Shown piece after piece: positions 61,674 through 64,000 of a stretch of DNA of 64,000 nucleotides. The stretch comes from Arthrobacter agilis (GTDB lineage Bacteria; Actinomycetota; Actinomycetes; Actinomycetales; Micrococcaceae): assembly GCF_006494655.1 (NCBI RefSeq), contig NZ_VHIM01000007.1, forward strand, positions 62,001 through 126,000, given 5' to 3'. The notes under the pieces are model-generated. The model saw only the letters and a program-made list of their open reading frames with translations. It searched no databases and was not told where the DNA came from. Within the stretch, counting starts at the first letter, position 1. Each line of letters opens with the position of its first letter. The position numbers and the translations under genes were made by a program.

Positions 61674-64000
61674 CTAGAGCAGGGTCCCCTGGCCGTCGTC
61701 GGCGGAATCCTTCGTCGTTGCGGAACCGGCGGCACCCGTCGTCGTGCCGGACGCGTCGCCGGTGGCCGCGCCGACGTCCGGGGCGCCGGGCGCGTCGCCG
61801 GTCGCCGCGCCGACGTCCGGGGTGCCGGGACCTGTGCTCTCCACGAGTCGCAGCAGCGACGGACCGACGGCGTCGATCTGCTGCGTCAGCGGGACGCCGG
61901 AACCGTCGCGTCGCCCGTGCTCGGTGGGCAGCGCTCGCGCCACCCCGTTCGAGGACGCGGCACGTGCCGGACCGTGCCCGGCCCAGGCCAGCGAGAGGGC
62001 TTCCTCGCCCCGCAGGAAGCGGTGGGCCCGGACACCCGCGGTGGCGCGCCCCTTGGCGGGATACTCGGCGAACTCGGTGACCTTCGCGGACCCGGCCGCC
62101 GTGCCCGGGAGGGCGTCCCCGGCGGCAGTGACGGTCACGACGACGGCCTGGTCGTCGCCGGACGAGACTCCACCGAAGTGCAGCACCGCATCTCCCGCCG
62201 CGAGCTTGATGCCGGCCATGCCCCCGGCGGTCCGACCCTGCGGGCGTACCGCCGCGGCGGGGAACCGGAGCAGCTGCGCCATCCGCGTCACGAAGACCAG
62301 ATCGTCCTGCTCGCCGACGACGGCGACGCCCGACACCGCGTCCTTCGGCTTGAGCGAGATGACCTCCCAGTCGTCCCGGTTCAGCGGGTAGTCCGGCTGC
62401 ACGCGCTTGACCACACCCTGGGTCGTCCCGAGGGCCACGACGGCGTTCAGCGGGGCGAGACCCACGAGGCGCTCCCCGCGCTCGAGCGTGATGAACTCCG
62501 ACGACGGCACGCCGCCCGCGAGGTTCGGCACACCGGCCGTCGGTGGCAGCGCCGGCATGTCCATGACCTGCAGGCGGATCATCCGGCCGGCCGAGGTGAC
62601 GGCGCCGACCTCTCCCCGCGCAGTGGAGGGCAGTACGGAACGGAAGGCGTCGTGCTTGATCCGCTGACCGTCCGTGAGCGGCTGCCGGTCGGACGTCCGC
62701 GCCAGCTGCCCCGAGGCGGACAGCAGGACCCAGCAGGGATCGTCGGCGATCTCGAGGGGGAGGGCTGCCTTCGCTCCCTTGCCCGCGGGCGCGGGGAGGG
62801 TGGAACCCTTGAGCGGTGCAGCCGCTTCGGATTCGAGGAGGACCGTCCGCCGTGGTGTGGCGAACTGCTCGGAGAGGGCACCGAGTTCGTCCGAGACCAG
62901 GGTCCGCAGGCGTTCCTCGGAACCTAGGACGGCCTCCAGCTCCGCTATCTCGAGGCGCAACTGCTCCTGCTCCTTCTCGAGCTCGATGAGCGAGTACTTC
63001 GTCAGCTGGCGCAGCCGGAGCTCGAGGATGTAGTTGGCTTGGATCTCCGAGAGATCGTAGATCGCCATGAGCCGCTCGCGGGCCTCGGAGGACTCGTCCG
63101 AGGACCGGATGATCTGGATGACCTCGTCGATGTCCACGATCGCGACGAGCAGTCCCTCGACCAGGTGGAGGCGGTCCCGCTTGCGCTGCAGCCGGTAGGA
63201 CGTGCGGCGGCGGACCACCAGGATGCGGTGCGCGATGTAGACCTGCAGCAACTCGACCAGCCCGAGTGTGCGGGGCTGCCCGTCGACGAGGGCCACGTTG
63301 TTGATGCCGAAGGAGTCCTCCATCGGGGTGAAGCGATAGAGCTGCGCGAGGACGGCGTTGGGGTTGAAGCCGTTCTTGAGCTCGATCACCAGGCGCAGCC
63401 CGTGCTTGCGGTCCGTCAGGTCCACGATGTCCGAGATGCCCTGGAGTTTCTTGGCGGTGACGGCGTCCTTGATGCGCTCGATCACCTTCTCCGGCCCCAC
63501 GGTGTAGGGCAGTTCGGTCACCACGAGTCCCGTCCGGCGGGCGGAGAGCTGCTCCACCTTGACGGTGGCGCGTGTCTTGAAGGAGCCGCGGCCCGTCGCG
63601 TAGGCGTCCCGCACCCCACCGAGCCCGACGATCTTGCCGCCGCTCGGCAGATCCGGTCCCGGGACGAAGCGCATGACGTCCTCGAGGGTGGCATCGGGCT
63701 GCGCGATGAGGTGTCGCGCGGCCGCGACGACCTCCCCGAGGTTGTGGGGCGCCATGTTGGTGGCCATCCCGACGGCGATCCCGCTGGCCCCGTTCACGAG
63801 CAGGTTCGGGAAGGCAGCGGGCAGGACCTCCGGCTGGGTGAGCTGGTTGTCGTAGTTCGGGATGAAATCGACGACGTCCTCGTCGAGGTGGTTGGTCATG
63901 GTCAGCGCCGCCGCGGCGAGGCGCGCCTCGGTGTACCGCGCGGCCGCGGGTCCGTCGTCGAGCGAGCCGAAGTTCCCGTGGCCGTCGATGAGGGGCAGCC
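61674..64000 (-). CDS. parC: DNA topoisomerase IV subunit A (ParC/GyrA family), 5' end beyond window
   Basis: Breakage-reunion subunit, partner of parE. The frame is open to the window edge and begins LPLIDGHGNFGSLDDGPAAA. The catalytic tyrosine is in ARYTEAR (codon 63935-63933). PNYDNQLTQPEVLPAAFPNLLVNGASGIAVGMATNMAPHN is the classic sequence that follows. A coiled-coil gate (about 62900-63100) and beta-pinwheel repeats make up the rest. The first N-terminal part with the quinolone-resistance region is missing. The C-terminal tail has two 13-residue copies of a DVGAATGDA-type repeat (DNA 61752-61829). Confidence 0.94.
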   Translation of the reverse strand, partial: LPLIDGHGNFGSLDDGPAAARYTEARLAAAALTMTNHLDEDVVDFIPNYDNQLTQPEVLPAAFPNLLVNGASGIAVGMATNMAPHNLGEVVAAARHLIAQPDATLEDVMRFVPGPDLPSGGKIVGLGGVRDAYATGRGSFKTRATVKVEQLSARRTGLVVTELPYTVGPEKVIERIKDAVTAKKLQGISDIVDLTDRKHGLRLVIELKNGFNPNAVLAQLYRFTPMEDSFGINNVALVDGQPRTLGLVELLQVYIAHRILVVRRRTSYRLQRKRDRLHLVEGLLVAIVDIDEVIQIIRSSDESSEARERLMAIYDLSEIQANYILELRLRQLTKYSLIELEKEQEQLRLEIAELEAVLGSEERLRTLVSDELGALSEQFATPRRTVLLESEAAAPLKGSTLPAPAGKGAKAALPLEIADDPCWVLLSASGQLARTSDRQPLTDGQRIKHDAFRSVLPSTARGEVGAVTSAGRMIRLQVMDMPALPPTAGVPNLAGGVPSSEFITLERGERLVGLAPLNAVVALGTTQGVVKRVQPDYPLNRDDWEVISLKPKDAVSGVAVVGEQDDLVFVTRMAQLLRFPAAAVRPQGRTAGGMAGIKLAAGDAVLHFGGVSSGDDQAVVVTVTAAGDALPGTAAGSAKVTEFAEYPAKGRATAGVRAHRFLRGEEALSLAWAGHGPARAASSNGVARALPTEHGRRDGSGVPLTQQIDAVGPSLLRLVESTGPGTPDVGAATGDAPGAPDVGAATGDASGTTTGAAGSATTKDSADDGQGTLL
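61752..61829. repeat. 39-nt tandem repeat at the parC 3' end
   Basis: Two copies (61752-61790 and 61791-61829) differ at a few bases. They encode the PDVGAATGDAPGA-type repeat in the disordered ParC tail. Confidence 0.85.

Noticed and set aside
60513-62927. 804-codon open frame from the acetyltransferase region to 62927
   Set aside because: After 61461 it is the frameshifted continuation running antisense to parC; its sequence there is Arg/Gly/Asp-rich with no fold, and codon use is typical of a shadow frame.

Overview
This is a 64 kb stretch of chromosome from a high-GC Gram-positive bacterium, most likely an Arthrobacter-type member of the Micrococcaceae. The evidence is the high-GC coding style, GTG starts, an FtsZ that reads like the Arthrobacter protein, Wag31/DivIVA, SepF, polyphosphate glucokinase, a fused CydDC and an actinobacterial DlaT-type E2. 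The genus is inferred by recognition, not by a database search. I found no tRNA, rRNA, CRISPR array, prophage or insertion sequence. Nearly every gene is core, and gene order in 24-44 kb follows the mycobacterial panB-glnA2-glnE-glnA-lipA-lipB-dlaT-pepA neighbourhood.

Layout. 0-12.4 kb: division and cell-wall cluster (murF tail, mraY, murD, ftsW, murG, murC, ftsQ, ftsZ, pgeF, yggS, sepF, yggT, wag31). Its first six complete genes overlap by a few bases and are translationally coupled. 12.5-17.8 kb: lspA, an RluD-type pseudouridine synthase and dnaE. 17.8-23.4 kb: flavin reductase, a membrane protein, hisD, nrdR, map-ppgK and a 53-residue protein. 23.4-34.3 kb: panB and nitrogen control (glnA2, glnE, glnA), RDD and DUF4191 membrane proteins, lipB-lipA. 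34.3-44 kb: a Ser/Thr kinase-like receptor, an SDR epimerase, OsmC, sucB/dlaT, lpd, pepA. 44-52.6 kb: PAC2 protein, MFS transporter, DUF4192 protein, primary sigma factor, DUF7455 protein, topoisomerase IV subunit B (parE). 52.6-64 kb: M56 protease and BlaI repressor divergent from cydA-cydB-cydDC, a frameshifted acetyltransferase gene, and parC cut by the window end.

The non-coding DNA holds the most interesting signals. (i) Three perfect TTCTAC-N5-GTAGAA palindromes lie between blaI and cydA, suggesting that a BlaI/M56 signalling pair controls the cytochrome bd operon. (ii) A complete four-box GlnR operator lies upstream of glnA. (iii) Two NrdR-like boxes lie 32 bp apart and bracket the -35 element of the nrdR promoter. 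(iv) At least ten genes start 6-7 nt after a TANNNT -10 hexamer, the arrangement expected for leaderless mRNAs. (v) Palindromes and short tandem repeats lie upstream of ftsZ. (vi) A 27-nt tandem repeat lies between osmC and sucB. (vii) A one-base G-tract expansion breaks a tandem GNAT acetyltransferase exactly at its acetyl-CoA-binding motif.

How the genes fit together: the first third builds the septum and lipid II. The middle covers ammonium assimilation and its adenylylation control, lipoate synthesis with its client dehydrogenase subunits E2 and E3, and core transcription and topology. The end is a low-oxygen or stress respiration module with its likely sensor and repressor.
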